A stretch of 64,000 nucleotides of DNA. Source: Novosphingobium olei (GTDB lineage: Bacteria; Pseudomonadota; Alphaproteobacteria; Sphingomonadales; Sphingomonadaceae). The position numbers and the translations under genes were made by a program. Of this stretch, positions 27,521-35,889 are shown piece after piece; within the stretch, counting starts at the first letter, position 1; each line of letters starts with the position of its first letter. The stretch is taken from the NCBI RefSeq assembly GCF_012927405.1, contig NZ_JABBGM010000008.1, positions 92,030 to 156,029 of the forward strand. Reading direction: 5' to 3'. The notes beneath the pieces were generated by a model. The model had not been told where the DNA came from. It did no database searches and worked only from the letters and a program-made list of their open reading frames with translations.

Positions 27521-28342
27521 CTATTCCCCTGCGGTGCCGTGCCTCGCGTGCGTGTCGTGCCATGTCACCAGCCGTTCCAGCCTTCGCAGCAGCGGCAGCG
27601 CCATGACTACGCGCCGCAGCAGGGCGCGGTTGCCATAGAGCGCATAGACCACATAGATCCGGCGGTACCGACCGATAGCCTGCCGGGCGGTCAGCCACTC
27701 ACCAGGCACGTCCTCGCCGAAAGGGCCTGATGCACCCATCGGCATCTCATGCTCGAACCGCCGGCCATCCTTGCCGGTGAACGGCCCTCGCGGATGCCGG
27801 CTCTGGTCGGCAATTTTGAAGCGGGTGTAGCCCAGCGCTTGCAGCAGCGCGAATTCCGCCTTCAGTTCGCGCCAGGATCGGCCAGACGTTTCGATTGAAA
27901 GATAGCGCGGGCGGAATGCCGTCTCGCCCATTGCCTGAAGGCAGAGGTGGTCTGCCCCTTCGACGTCGATCTTGCAATAATGCGGGCAGCCGTGCGCTTC
28001 CAGCATGGTCGAGAAACGGTCGGCTGCAACGTCGATCGGCCGGGATGGCGCGCCGAAGCGGGCGTTGCGTGCGGCCCAGTCGGGATCGGCCGTGCCCCAG
28101 TCGCTCACCGTGTCGTTGATGAAGAAGCGCACCGTCCCCTTGCGCGCCGCGATGGCCTGTTCGATGAGGCAATAGTGTCCTTGCTCGATCTCGTCGGCAA
28201 AGCGCTTGCGAAGCGCGGCGGCCAATTGCGGATTGGCCTCGACCGCAACCACCCGATATCCGGCCTTCAGGTAAAATGCGCTGTCTTCACCCCGGTGCGC
28301 ACCCACATCGAAGATCAGATCGGGTTGCGGCGCAGCGCTCAT
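27521..28342 (-). CDS. FkbM-family SAM-dependent methyltransferase
   Basis: A 273-residue methyltransferase of the FkbM type. The SAM-binding region DLIFDVGAHRGEDSAFYLKAG is near residues 8-28, followed by VVAVEANP. The acidic KIDVEGADHLCL segment is typical for the family. Such enzymes methylate hydroxyls of polysaccharides, lipids or secondary metabolites, but no biosynthetic cluster is adjacent, so the acceptor is unknown. ATG 28342 is the likely start. It lies 40 nt downstream of gltX on the same strand. Confidence 0.85.
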   Translation of the reverse strand: MSAAPQPDLIFDVGAHRGEDSAFYLKAGYRVVAVEANPQLAAALRKRFADEIEQGHYCLIEQAIAARKGTVRFFINDTVSDWGTADPDWAARNARFGAPSRPIDVAADRFSTMLEAHGCPHYCKIDVEGADHLCLQAMGETAFRPRYLSIETSGRSWRELKAEFALLQALGYTRFKIADQSRHPRGPFTGKDGRRFEHEMPMGASGPFGEDVPGEWLTARQAIGRYRRIYVVYALYGNRALLRRVVMALPLLRRLERLVTWHDTHARHGTAGE

Positions 28343-28382
28343 GCCTACAGGGCTAGATTGCGCCGATTTGCTTGGCAAGCGG

Positions 28383-29738
28383 TCAGCGTTGGAGCCTCCT
28401 GACGGCTTCGTCCCGGTCGATCAGCGGCAGCAACGTGTTCATGTCCGGGCCGTGGTCCATGCCGGTCAGCGCCTGTCGCAGTGGCAGGAACAGCGCCTTG
28501 CCCTTGCGTCCCGTCGCCGCTTTCAGCGCGCCGGTCAGCGCTGCCCACGGGCCATCGTTCCAGTCTATCTGCGCTGCAACCGTTGCCGCCTGATCCAGGA
28601 AGGCGCGCGTTTCGGCGTCGAAGTCCAGCGCCTCGATCGGCCCGGTGATCACCTGCCACCAGTCCGCCGCTTCCCCCACCTGTGCAAGGTTCGGCCGGAT
28701 CGCTTCCCAGGCCGCCGCGCCCATGCCCTCGGGCAGACGGTCTTGCACCGTCTCGAACGGCAGGGCGTGGACGATCGCCGCGTTGACTCGCGCCAGTTCG
28801 GCTTCATCGAAGCGCGCCGGCGCCCGGCCAAAGCGCGACAGGTCGAAGCTTGCGGCGAGCGCGGCGGCATCTAGCGCAGGGTCGACCGGATCGGCCGTTC
28901 CCAACCGCGCCAAGAGCGCGACCAGCGCCTGCGGCTCGATTCCTTCGGCCCGCAGTTCCTCGACACCCAGCGAACCAAGGCGCTTCGACAACTTGCCCTC
29001 CGCGCCGGTCAGCAGCGCGGCATGGGCAAAGCGCGTGGGATTGGCGCCCAGCGCAGCGAACATCTGCACTTGCGTGGCAGTGTTGGACACGTGGTCCTCG
29101 CCACGCAGCACGTCGGTGATGCCCATGGCCACGTCGTCGATCGCGCTTGGCAGCATGTAAAGCCACGATCCGTCGGCCCGGCGCACGACCGGGTCGGACA
29201 TCTGCCGCGGATCGAAGTGTTGCGGCCCCCGCACGCCGTCGATCCATTCGATCGGGGCATCGTGGTCCAGCTTGAAGCGCCAGTGCGGCTTCTCGCCCGC
29301 CGCGGCTTTCGCGGCGTGGTCCGCCTCGGTCAGCGCCAGCGCGGCGCGGTCATAGATCGGCGGCAACCCGCGCCCCAGCAGGATCTTGCGCTTGAGCTCC
29401 AGTTCCTGCGCCGTTTCATAGCAGCGATAGACCCGGCCCTGTTCGGCAAGGCGGGCAAAGGCTTCCTCGTAGATCGCAAAACGGGCCGACTGGCGCTCCT
29501 CGCCATCGGGGTGGAGGCCCAGCCAGGCAAGGTCGGCGCGGATCGCATCGACATGCTCTTCCCGGCTGCGTGCCGCGTCGGTGTCGTCGATGCGGAGCAG
29601 GAAGCGCCCGTCGTGCTTCTTCGCCATCAGCCAATTGTGCAGCGCGGTGCGGATGTTGCCGACGTGGAGCCGGCCGGTCGGCGACGGCGCAAAGCGGGTG
29701 ACGACGGCAGCAGTGGAGGCGGTGGGGGCGGAGGACAT
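28383..29738 (-). CDS. gltX: Glutamate--tRNA ligase
   Basis: A 451-residue class I aminoacyl-tRNA synthetase charging tRNA-Glu. The HIGH-type motif is HVGN (residues 25-28, in SPTGRLHVGN) and the KMSKS-type motif is KLSKR near 248. It is shorter than the usual 470-490 residues. Many alphaproteobacteria carry two GltX proteins, one of which may also mischarge tRNA-Gln; which type this is cannot be decided here. The start MSSAPT at 29738 has only a weak ribosome site. Confidence 0.94.
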   Translation of the reverse strand: MSSAPTASTAAVVTRFAPSPTGRLHVGNIRTALHNWLMAKKHDGRFLLRIDDTDAARSREEHVDAIRADLAWLGLHPDGEERQSARFAIYEEAFARLAEQGRVYRCYETAQELELKRKILLGRGLPPIYDRAALALTEADHAAKAAAGEKPHWRFKLDHDAPIEWIDGVRGPQHFDPRQMSDPVVRRADGSWLYMLPSAIDDVAMGITDVLRGEDHVSNTATQVQMFAALGANPTRFAHAALLTGAEGKLSKRLGSLGVEELRAEGIEPQALVALLARLGTADPVDPALDAAALAASFDLSRFGRAPARFDEAELARVNAAIVHALPFETVQDRLPEGMGAAAWEAIRPNLAQVGEAADWWQVITGPIEALDFDAETRAFLDQAATVAAQIDWNDGPWAALTGALKAATGRKGKALFLPLRQALTGMDHGPDMNTLLPLIDRDEAVRRLQR

Positions 29739-29802
29739 GGCGTTCGCGATTAGGCACTCAGGCCAGCTTTGGCCACCCCCGACCGCTGCCTTGCCGGACG
29801 GG

Positions 29803-30237
29803 TCAGGCGACGGCGGACAAGCTCGCCACCGCATGCCGCGTCGCTTCGTGCAGGGCCTCGTGCCGATCGGTGCGCACGAACCCGTCGAGCATGGCGGCAA
29901 AGCCCGCGCGATCGGCGGCGATGGCGCTGCGGGTCATGCCCGCCAGCGTCACTTCGTCCGGAGTCATCGCCAGGCAGCAGGGTCGGTTGACCATGAACGG
30001 TTCGGGCCATGTGTGCACGATCGTGCGGACCAGACCGTGCACCGCGCAGGCCGCTTCGACGCTGCGATAGCGCTGCGCCAGATCGGGCACCGGATCACGC
30101 CCGGCACGTTCGAACAGGGCGCACAGGCGCATTGCCATGACCAGATGCAGTGCGTTGAGCGAAAGGCCGCGGATGTCGTGCGGCCGGCGGAGCGCGGTGA
30201 TCGTGGCGGAGGGGGCAGGGGTGGTCTGATCGTTCAC
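29803..30237 (-). CDS. Hypothetical protein behind Fur-box-like palindromes
   Basis: A 144-residue protein that I do not recognise. It is mostly alpha-helical by composition, has no signal peptide or transmembrane segment, and contains a Cys pair (NRPCCLAM) and several His residues (HTWPEP, DRHEALHEATRH). The GTG start at 30237 is well supported by AGGAG 8 nt upstream. The notable feature is the promoter: a perfect 19-bp palindrome 14 nt upstream and a second related box 56 nt upstream, of the same type as those before bfd. I infer iron-responsive control. It could be an iron/haem-related protein, but nothing in the sequence proves this. Confidence 0.75.
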   Translation of the reverse strand: MNDQTTPAPSATITALRRPHDIRGLSLNALHLVMAMRLCALFERAGRDPVPDLAQRYRSVEAACAVHGLVRTIVHTWPEPFMVNRPCCLAMTPDEVTLAGMTRSAIAADRAGFAAMLDGFVRTDRHEALHEATRHAVASLSAVA

Positions 30238-30250
30238 GCAACGGACTCCT

Positions 30251-30269
30251 CTTGCGAACGGTTCGCAAG
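30251..30269. promoter_or_regulatory. Fur-box-like palindrome
   Basis: CTTGCGAACGGTTCGCAAG is a perfect 9-1-9 inverted repeat ending 14 nt before the GTG of the hypothetical gene at 30237. The 19-bp 9-1-9 layout is that of classical Fur boxes, and the same motif type occurs twice before bfd. Binding by Fur is inferred. Confidence 0.65.
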
Positions 30270-30290
30270 TTAGAGCGTGCCTTCAGCCTG

Positions 30291-30509
30291 TCAATGAGAA
30301 TCGTTCGCAACTACTTTGCTGCGCTGCTCCGTCCGGTGCGAATGCCAGCGCAGACCCATGCCGATGATCGAAAGCAGCATGCCGCCAATCAGGCTGATGG
30401 TCATGCCCACGCTTTCCATGACGGACTTGAAGGCCGGGACAGCAAGGAGGATCACGCTGGCAACAGACGTCAGATATCCCCCACCTTTCAGTCGCGAAAC
30501 CCTGTCCAT
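30291..30509 (-). CDS. Small two-helix membrane protein
   Basis: A 72-residue protein with two predicted transmembrane helices (about residues 10-26 and 32-48, rich in V/I/L/G), flanked by a basic N-terminus and a charged C-terminal tail (RWHSHRTEQRSK). ATG 30509 has AAGGGTGG directly upstream and begins 7 nt after the nadE stop. An earlier ATG at 30536 would overlap nadE and lacks a ribosome site. It is probably co-transcribed with nadE. I do not recognise the family. Confidence 0.6.
   Translation of the reverse strand: MDRVSRLKGGGYLTSVASVILLAVPAFKSVMESVGMTISLIGGMLLSIIGMGLRWHSHRTEQRSKVVANDSH
30293..30311. promoter_or_regulatory. Second Fur-box-like site
   Basis: AATGAGAATCGTTCGCAAC has a conserved right half (GTTCGCAA) and a degenerate left half. 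It is nearly identical to the bfd-proximal site AATGAGAGGCGTTCGCATT (16 of 19). It overlaps the last codons of the small membrane protein gene at 30291. Confidence 0.5.
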
Positions 30510-30516
30510 GCCACCC

Positions 30517-32184
30517 TTAAGCCGTTCTGAATCCATGCGTAATTGGATACCGACGATCGCGACCGAAGTTCCGCACGCCAAGCTTTACTCCCGGCGGCGC
30601 CTGCCGGCGCTTGTATTCGGCGACATTGAGCAGGCGTTCGACCCGCGCCACCGTGGCCCGATCGAAGCCTTCGGCAACGATCTGGTCGACGCTCTTTTCG
30701 TGTTCGACGAGGCCGGTCAGGATCGCATCGAGCACGGGGTAATCGGGCAGGCTGTCCGAATCCTTCTGGTCCGGACGCAGTTCCGCGCTCGGCGGCTTGG
30801 TGATGATCCGTTCGGGCATGACCGGCCCATCGGGGCCCAACCCGATCTTCGGGCGCGCCGTGTTGCGCCACTTCGAGATCGCGAAGACGGTGGTCTTGTA
30901 CGCATCCTTCAGCGGGTTGTAGCCGCCGTTCATGTCGCCATAGATCGTGGCGTAGCCGACGCTCATCTCGCTCTTGTTGCCGGTGGTCACCAGCATGGGC
31001 CCGAACTTGTTCGACAGCGCCATCAGCGTGGTGCCCCGAATGCGCGACTGCAGGTTTTCCTCCGTCAGGTCGGGCTTGCGGCCTTCGAACACCGGCGCGA
31101 GCATGTCGGCAAAGGCATCGACGGCGGGCATGATCGGCACGGTATCCAGCCGCACGCCCAGCATCTGCGCGCACCCGGCCGCGTCATCGAGGCTTTCCTG
31201 GCTGGTGTAACGGCTGGGCATCATCACGCACCACACCCGCTCCGCCCCCAGCGCATCGACCGCAATCGCCGCGCAGATCGCCGAATCGATCCCCCCCGAA
31301 AGCCCCAGCACCACACCGGGGAAGCGGTTGCGGTTGACGTAATCGCGCAAGGCGGTGACCATCGCGCAGTAGATGTCTTCGGGATGTTCGGCGAGTTCGT
31401 GGACTTCGCCCGCTTCGCACCGCCAGCGATGCCCGCTGCCGACAGCAACCTTGTTCCACACGGTGTCTACCACCGCTTCTTCCCAGTCGGGCATCTGTAC
31501 CCACAGCGCGCCTTCAGGCCCTACGACGAAGCTGGCGCCATCGAACGCGATCTCGTCCTGTCCGCCCACGCGGTTGAGGTAGATCAGCGGGATGCCGGTA
31601 TCGATCGCCCGGCGTTTGGCCACGCCGTCGATGCGCAGCACGTCCTTGTCGATCTCGTACGGGCTGCCGTTGACGCAGATGAAGATCTCGGCGCCGAGTT
31701 CGGCCAGGTGGCGACACACGTCGGGGTGCCAGATGTCCTCGCAGATCGGCAGGCCGAGCATCGCGCCCTTGAACAGCACGGGTTCGGGCAAGGGGCCGGG
31801 CAGGAAATGGCGCTTTTCATCGAACGTGCCGTAGTTTGGCAGTTCGTACTTGAAGCGCGTCGCGGCGATCCTGCCGCCCTCCAGAAGGGCAACGCCATTG
31901 TGCAGCGCGCCGTCGCGAACGAACACGCTGCCCACCAGCATCGCCGGACCGCCGTCTGCGGTAACCGCGGCCAGCTTTTCAAGCTCGGCGGCCGCGCGTT
32001 GGATCAGCGCAGGCTTCTGGATCAGGTCTTCGGGCGGGTAGCCGATCAGCTGCATTTCGGGGAACACGATCAGGTCGGCATGGCGCGCCTTTTCCCGCAC
32101 GGCGAGCATCGCGGCGGCGTTCGCCGCAAGATCGCCCACCGACTGGTTGAGCTGGGCAAGGGTGATCGTCAGTTTTTCGGCCAT
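30517..32184 (-). CDS. nadE: Glutamine-dependent NAD+ synthetase
   Basis: A 555-residue two-domain enzyme that amidates nicotinic-acid adenine dinucleotide to NAD+ using glutamine. The N-terminal nitrilase-type glutaminase domain shows the Glu (E43 in FPEMQLIGYPPEDL), Lys (RFKYELPNYG) and Cys (GLPICEDIW) triad. The C-terminal synthetase domain has the ATP loop GLSGGIDSA near residue 295 and TTGNKSEMSVGY. ATG 32184 follows CTAGGAACCGAGCC. It is divergent from prs across 131 bp; both enzymes serve nucleotide-cofactor metabolism. Confidence 0.96.
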   Translation of the reverse strand: MAEKLTITLAQLNQSVGDLAANAAAMLAVREKARHADLIVFPEMQLIGYPPEDLIQKPALIQRAAAELEKLAAVTADGGPAMLVGSVFVRDGALHNGVALLEGGRIAATRFKYELPNYGTFDEKRHFLPGPLPEPVLFKGAMLGLPICEDIWHPDVCRHLAELGAEIFICVNGSPYEIDKDVLRIDGVAKRRAIDTGIPLIYLNRVGGQDEIAFDGASFVVGPEGALWVQMPDWEEAVVDTVWNKVAVGSGHRWRCEAGEVHELAEHPEDIYCAMVTALRDYVNRNRFPGVVLGLSGGIDSAICAAIAVDALGAERVWCVMMPSRYTSQESLDDAAGCAQMLGVRLDTVPIMPAVDAFADMLAPVFEGRKPDLTEENLQSRIRGTTLMALSNKFGPMLVTTGNKSEMSVGYATIYGDMNGGYNPLKDAYKTTVFAISKWRNTARPKIGLGPDGPVMPERIITKPPSAELRPDQKDSDSLPDYPVLDAILTGLVEHEKSVDQIVAEGFDRATVARVERLLNVAEYKRRQAPPGVKLGVRNFGRDRRYPITHGFRTA

Positions 32185-32315
32185 GGCTCGGTTCCTAGGG
32201 GGCAATGGCGGGCGGGCGCAAGAGTTGCGGGTAATCCGCCGTGAATCGTTGCAAAGCTGTCATCATGGGCTAAGGGCGCGCGAATAGGGATCAGCCAAGG
32301 ATTCGAGGGAAGCCC

Positions 32316-33251
32316 ATGAAGATCATGTCCGGCAACGGCAACCTGCCGCTCGCGCGCGCCGTCGCGGCCTATCTCGAGCTCCCGCTGACCGACGCGGCGG
32401 TGCGCCGCTTCGCCGACGAGGAAGTGTTCGTCGAGATCCACGAGAACGTCCGCGGCGAGGACGTGTTCGTGATCCAGTCGACCAGCTATCCGGCCAACGA
32501 CAACCTGATGGAACTGCTGATCTGCATCGATGCGCTGCGCCGCGCTTCGGCCAAGCGGATCACGGCGGTGGTGCCCTACTTCGGCTATGCCCGTCAGGAC
32601 CGCAAGCCCGGCCCGCGCACGCCGATCTCTGCCAAGCTGGTTGCCAACCTGATCACCACGGCGGGCGCCGACCGCGTGCTGGCGGTCGATCTCCACGCCG
32701 GGCAGATCCAGGGCTTCTTCGACATCCCGACCGACAACCTGTTCGCAGCGCCGGTCATGGCCGCGGACATCCAGACGCGGTACGGGGGCCAGGACCTGAT
32801 GGTCGTTTCGCCGGACGTCGGCGGCGTGGTGCGCGCCCGCGCGCTGGCCAAGCGGCTCGACAACGCGCCGCTGGCGATCGTCGACAAGCGCCGCGACAAG
32901 CCGGGCCAGTCCGAAGTGATGAACATCATCGGCGACGTGAAGGGCCGGATGTGCATCCTGATCGACGACATCATCGATTCGGGCGGCACCCTGTGCAACG
33001 CCGCGCAGGCACTGCTCGATGCGGGTGCGGCGGGCGTTGCCGCCTATATCACCCACGGCGTGCTTTCGGGCGCGGCGGTTTCGCGCGTCGGCAATTCGGC
33101 GCTGAAGGAACTGGTGATCACCGATACCATCCTTGCCACCGATGCAACGCGCGATTGCGACCGCATCCGCGTGCTGACGATCGCCCCGCTGATCGGCGAG
33201 GCGATTCGCCGCATCGCCGATGAAAGCTCGGTCTCCAGCCTGTTCGATTGA
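32316..33251 (+). CDS. prs: Ribose-phosphate pyrophosphokinase (PRPP synthetase)
   Basis: A 311-residue class I PRPP synthetase that transfers pyrophosphate from ATP to ribose-5-phosphate. Family signatures are the flexible-loop YARQDRK near residue 90, [12 protein letters not shown] at 126-137, and the PRPP-binding loop DDIIDSGGT at 217-225. The start is ATG 32316 (MKIMSGNGN), the usual N-terminus. PRPP made here feeds Apt (16590), histidine synthesis and NAD. The gene is followed by a striking repeat/inverted-repeat element at 33280-33322. Confidence 0.96.
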   Translation: MKIMSGNGNLPLARAVAAYLELPLTDAAVRRFADEEVFVEIHENVRGEDVFVIQSTSYPANDNLMELLICIDALRRASAKRITAVVPYFGYARQDRKPGPRTPISAKLVANLITTAGADRVLAVDLHAGQIQGFFDIPTDNLFAAPVMAADIQTRYGGQDLMVVSPDVGGVVRARALAKRLDNAPLAIVDKRRDKPGQSEVMNIIGDVKGRMCILIDDIIDSGGTLCNAAQALLDAGAAGVAAYITHGVLSGAAVSRVGNSALKELVITDTILATDATRDCDRIRVLTIAPLIGEAIRRIADESSVSSLFD

Positions 33252-33279
33252 GGCTGCCGCAGGCGTACCTCGGACCCCC

Positions 33280-33322
33280 AAGTTGACAAAGTTGACAGAC
33301 TACAAAGGGGAAATGTCAACTT
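33280..33322. repeat. Tandem 9-mer plus inverted copy downstream of prs
   Basis: AAGTTGACA occurs twice in perfect tandem (33280-33288, 33289-33297), and its exact reverse complement TGTCAACTT follows at 33314-33322 after 16 nt. The element begins 29 nt after the prs stop. It could form a stem-loop (transcript end) or be a regulator binding site. No T-tract follows. The rest of the 243-bp gap (33252-33494) shows no gene. Confidence 0.6.
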
Positions 33323-33494
33323 CGCCGGTACCGGCTGCAAGGCAAGCGTGCGCCGCGTGAGGTGGTGCGTCAAGCATCTGCGATCGCTGGATTTATTTTT
33401 GCTCATGCCCCGGGCATAGCGCGGCAGGGGCCGTGTAGGACAGCCACCCGCCGATCAGCTTCTCATTGCATATGCAATAAAGCGCGTATCTGCT

Positions 33495-34439
33495 CTACTG
33501 CCAGGGGCGGATGCCGCCCGGCGCGATGCGTTCGATCGTTTCGAGCCGCCGCGCCTGACGCGTTTCGAGGGCGAGCGTCATCAGCGGCTGGGGGCGCGCC
33601 ATGAACTGGCGCGGGCTCATCCCGAACAGCGCGGAGAAATCGCGGATCAGGTGGCTCTGATCGTAATAGCGCAGGACCAGGGAATCGGCTTCGGCCTGGT
33701 CGGCCACGCCGCGAAGATGGCTCGCCATGTCGAGCGCGCGGGCCCGGCGAAGGACCTGCTTGGGCGGAATGCCGAAATCGCGCCGGACGATCCGTTCGAG
33801 CCGCCGCTGGTCGACGCCCATGTCGGCAGCGAGCGCCGCGACGGTGGCGGTCGGATCGTCGAAGGCGGCCGCTTCGAACCGGGTGGAAACCGGGTCGGGC
33901 TCAGCCGGCTTGCGGTTGAGGATAACCGCGCGCAGTTCCTGCTCCATGGCAAGGACGATCTTTTCCGGGTTCGACACGCCGCTGACCAGGTCCAGCCACC
34001 GCTGTGACGAGAATCCCAGTTGGTCGATCTCGATCAAGCGGTCGAGGTGGCTGGCGATCTGACCCAGGCCAAGCGTGGTCAGGCATCCCGGGCGGAAAGC
34101 GACACCGACGCTGGTGAAGCTGCCCGTCACTCCGATCGGCATGCGCCGGGTGTTGGGGCCGAAGAACAGGGCCGAACGACCCAGTTCGCGCGTTCCGTCC
34201 AGGGTCTGGGCCGTCCACGTGCCGCGAAGCTGGACACGCAGGAAACCGGTGTCGCAGAAAAGTCCGCATTCGAGCCGATAATCTTCCGGCGCATGCACAT
34301 CGGTGACGTACAGCCGCGCGATCCATGGCGCCAGATCCGGCGTCGGCGCGCGGTTATAGGACAGCGGTTGCCCGTCACGCGTCGCGTGCCCGCTCGGCGC
34401 CAGCGTGCGGTCGAAGGCAGGCTGAGCCTGTTCGGTCAT
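33495..34439 (-). CDS. AraC-family transcriptional regulator
   Basis: A 314-residue regulator with a divergent N-terminal sensing domain and a C-terminal AraC/XylS helix-turn-helix region (about residues 190-290), ending in the family segment YYDQSHLIRDFSALFGMSPRQF. ATG 34439 is well placed after GGGGAGCATC; much longer upstream frames have a poor composition. It is paralogous to the protein at 42880, sharing the DQ..(L/F)(I/V)RDF...GMSP.Q(F/Y).A.P.P pattern. It is divergent from the phosphatase at 34624. The effector and targets are unknown. Confidence 0.87.
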   Translation of the reverse strand: MTEQAQPAFDRTLAPSGHATRDGQPLSYNRAPTPDLAPWIARLYVTDVHAPEDYRLECGLFCDTGFLRVQLRGTWTAQTLDGTRELGRSALFFGPNTRRMPIGVTGSFTSVGVAFRPGCLTTLGLGQIASHLDRLIEIDQLGFSSQRWLDLVSGVSNPEKIVLAMEQELRAVILNRKPAEPDPVSTRFEAAAFDDPTATVAALAADMGVDQRRLERIVRRDFGIPPKQVLRRARALDMASHLRGVADQAEADSLVLRYYDQSHLIRDFSALFGMSPRQFMARPQPLMTLALETRQARRLETIERIAPGGIRPWQ

Positions 34440-34623
34440 GATGCTCCCCGTTTTCGTTACCATGCCGACTTGATAGCCAGCGTGGCCGTCGCGACCCGTG
34501 ACCTGCGTCACGCCATGACAATTTTGCCCATAATCATGAAATGACCTGTCCTCCAAGCACCAGAATGGAGGTATTTCGTTGCGAAGCATCGCGCGGGGTT
34601 GACCGTCCCCGGAGGCTGTGTCC

Positions 34624-35415
34624 ATGCCGGGTACCATGAACCTCGACGACGATATCGCTCTCGCCCTGCGCCTCGCCGACGCGGCCGGCGATGCAATTCG
34701 CCCATATTTCCGCAGCGTAACGGCAGAACGCAAGGGAGATGCAACGCCGGTTACGCTGGCGGACCGTGCCGCCGAGGAAGCGATGCGCCGCATCCTGACC
34801 GCCGAACGTGCGCAGGACACAGTGATCGGCGAGGAATTCGGTGCAACCGCGGGCAAGTCGAATCGCAGCTGGGTACTCGACCCGATCGACGGCACCGCAG
34901 GGTTCCTGGCCGGCCGCGCGCTGTTCGGCACGCTGATCGCGCTCGTGGTCGAAGGCTTTCCCGTGCTGGGCGTGCTGGACCAGCCGATCAGCGGCGAACG
35001 CTGGGTGGGCGCGATGGGCCGCCCGACCACGCTCAACGGCAAGGAAGTGCGCGTCCGCGCCTGCCGCCAGCTGTCGGATGCCACGCTGGCGACGACCGGG
35101 CCGCACTATTTCGACGATCACCAGGGCGAGCACTTCATGGCGCTGGCCGCCAAGACCGACCACAAGCGCATGGTGATGGGTGGCGACTGCTACAACTATG
35201 CGATGCTGGCGACGGGGCAGATCGACCTTGTCTGCGAAGCCAACCTCAAGCTGCACGACTGGGCGGCGCTGGTGCCCATCGTCGAAGGCGCGGGCGGGGT
35301 GATGGCCGACTGGAACGGCGATCCGCTGCACGCAGGATCTGACGGCCATGTCCTGGCGCTGGGCGATCCGGCGCGGCTGGAGGACGTGGTCGAGGCGCTT
35401 GCCTGCGGGCATTGA
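34624..35415 (+). CDS. hisN: Inositol-monophosphatase-family phosphatase, likely histidinol-phosphatase
   Basis: A 263-residue Mg-dependent phosphatase of the IMPase superfamily. Metal-binding residues are seen at E70 (VIGEEFG), D86-D89 (DPIDGT) and the C-terminal D in LHDWAAL. In alphaproteobacteria closely similar proteins act as HisN-type histidinol-phosphatases, the last phosphate step of histidine synthesis. hisC is elsewhere in the window (55525), so the assignment rests on family similarity only; an inositol or fructose bisphosphatase activity is possible. ATG 34624 is 8 nt after GGAGG; a GTG two codons earlier is less likely. Confidence 0.8.
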   Translation: MPGTMNLDDDIALALRLADAAGDAIRPYFRSVTAERKGDATPVTLADRAAEEAMRRILTAERAQDTVIGEEFGATAGKSNRSWVLDPIDGTAGFLAGRALFGTLIALVVEGFPVLGVLDQPISGERWVGAMGRPTTLNGKEVRVRACRQLSDATLATTGPHYFDDHQGEHFMALAAKTDHKRMVMGGDCYNYAMLATGQIDLVCEANLKLHDWAALVPIVEGAGGVMADWNGDPLHAGSDGHVLALGDPARLEDVVEALACGH

Positions 35416-35420
35416 CCGGC

Positions 35421-35882
35421 GTGCGCGGGCGGCTGTTCTTCTTCTATGGCACGCTGACCCACGAACACGACAATCCGACAAGCGCAGCGGCGATGCGGCT
35501 GCTGGAGCCGATCGGGCACGGGGCGGTGCGCGGGGAACTGCGCGTGGTGGCCCACGGCGCTGGCTGGTATCCGGTGCTCACGCCGCGTCGCCAGGGCGGG
35601 TGGGTGCAAGGCTGGCTCTACAGCCCGCGCCAAGGCTTCGACCGGCGGATACTGGCACAGTTCGACCGGTACGAGGAGGCGGACCGGCGCTGGCCGGAAT
35701 ATCGCCGCAAGCGCGTGAACGTACGGATCGGCGTGCGCCGCGTCCTGGCCGAAGCCTATATCCATGCGCGGGCGCTGCATCCGGGCCTGAAGCGGGTGCC
35801 GTCGGGCGATTTTTCCGCCTTTGTTGCGCGGTGCGGGGCAAAAAGCTTCGCTTCGGGCACCGGGAAGGGGGCTCGGCGTTGA
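35421..35882 (+). CDS. Gamma-glutamylcyclotransferase-like (GGCT/AIG2 fold) protein
   Basis: A protein of about 153 residues with the N-terminal FFFYGTLTHEHDN typical of the GGCT-like fold. A family-type FDRYEEADRRWPEYRRKRV lies in the middle, with a basic C-terminal tail. Known members cleave gamma-glutamyl amines or peptides to 5-oxoproline. The start is uncertain: GTG 35421 is used here, while TTG 35412 would overlap the previous stop by 4 nt. It is packed tightly between the phosphatase and an SDR gene in the same direction. The substrate is unknown. Confidence 0.75.
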   Translation: MRGRLFFFYGTLTHEHDNPTSAAAMRLLEPIGHGAVRGELRVVAHGAGWYPVLTPRRQGGWVQGWLYSPRQGFDRRILAQFDRYEEADRRWPEYRRKRVNVRIGVRRVLAEAYIHARALHPGLKRVPSGDFSAFVARCGAKSFASGTGKGARR

Positions 35883-35889
35883 AGCGGCC

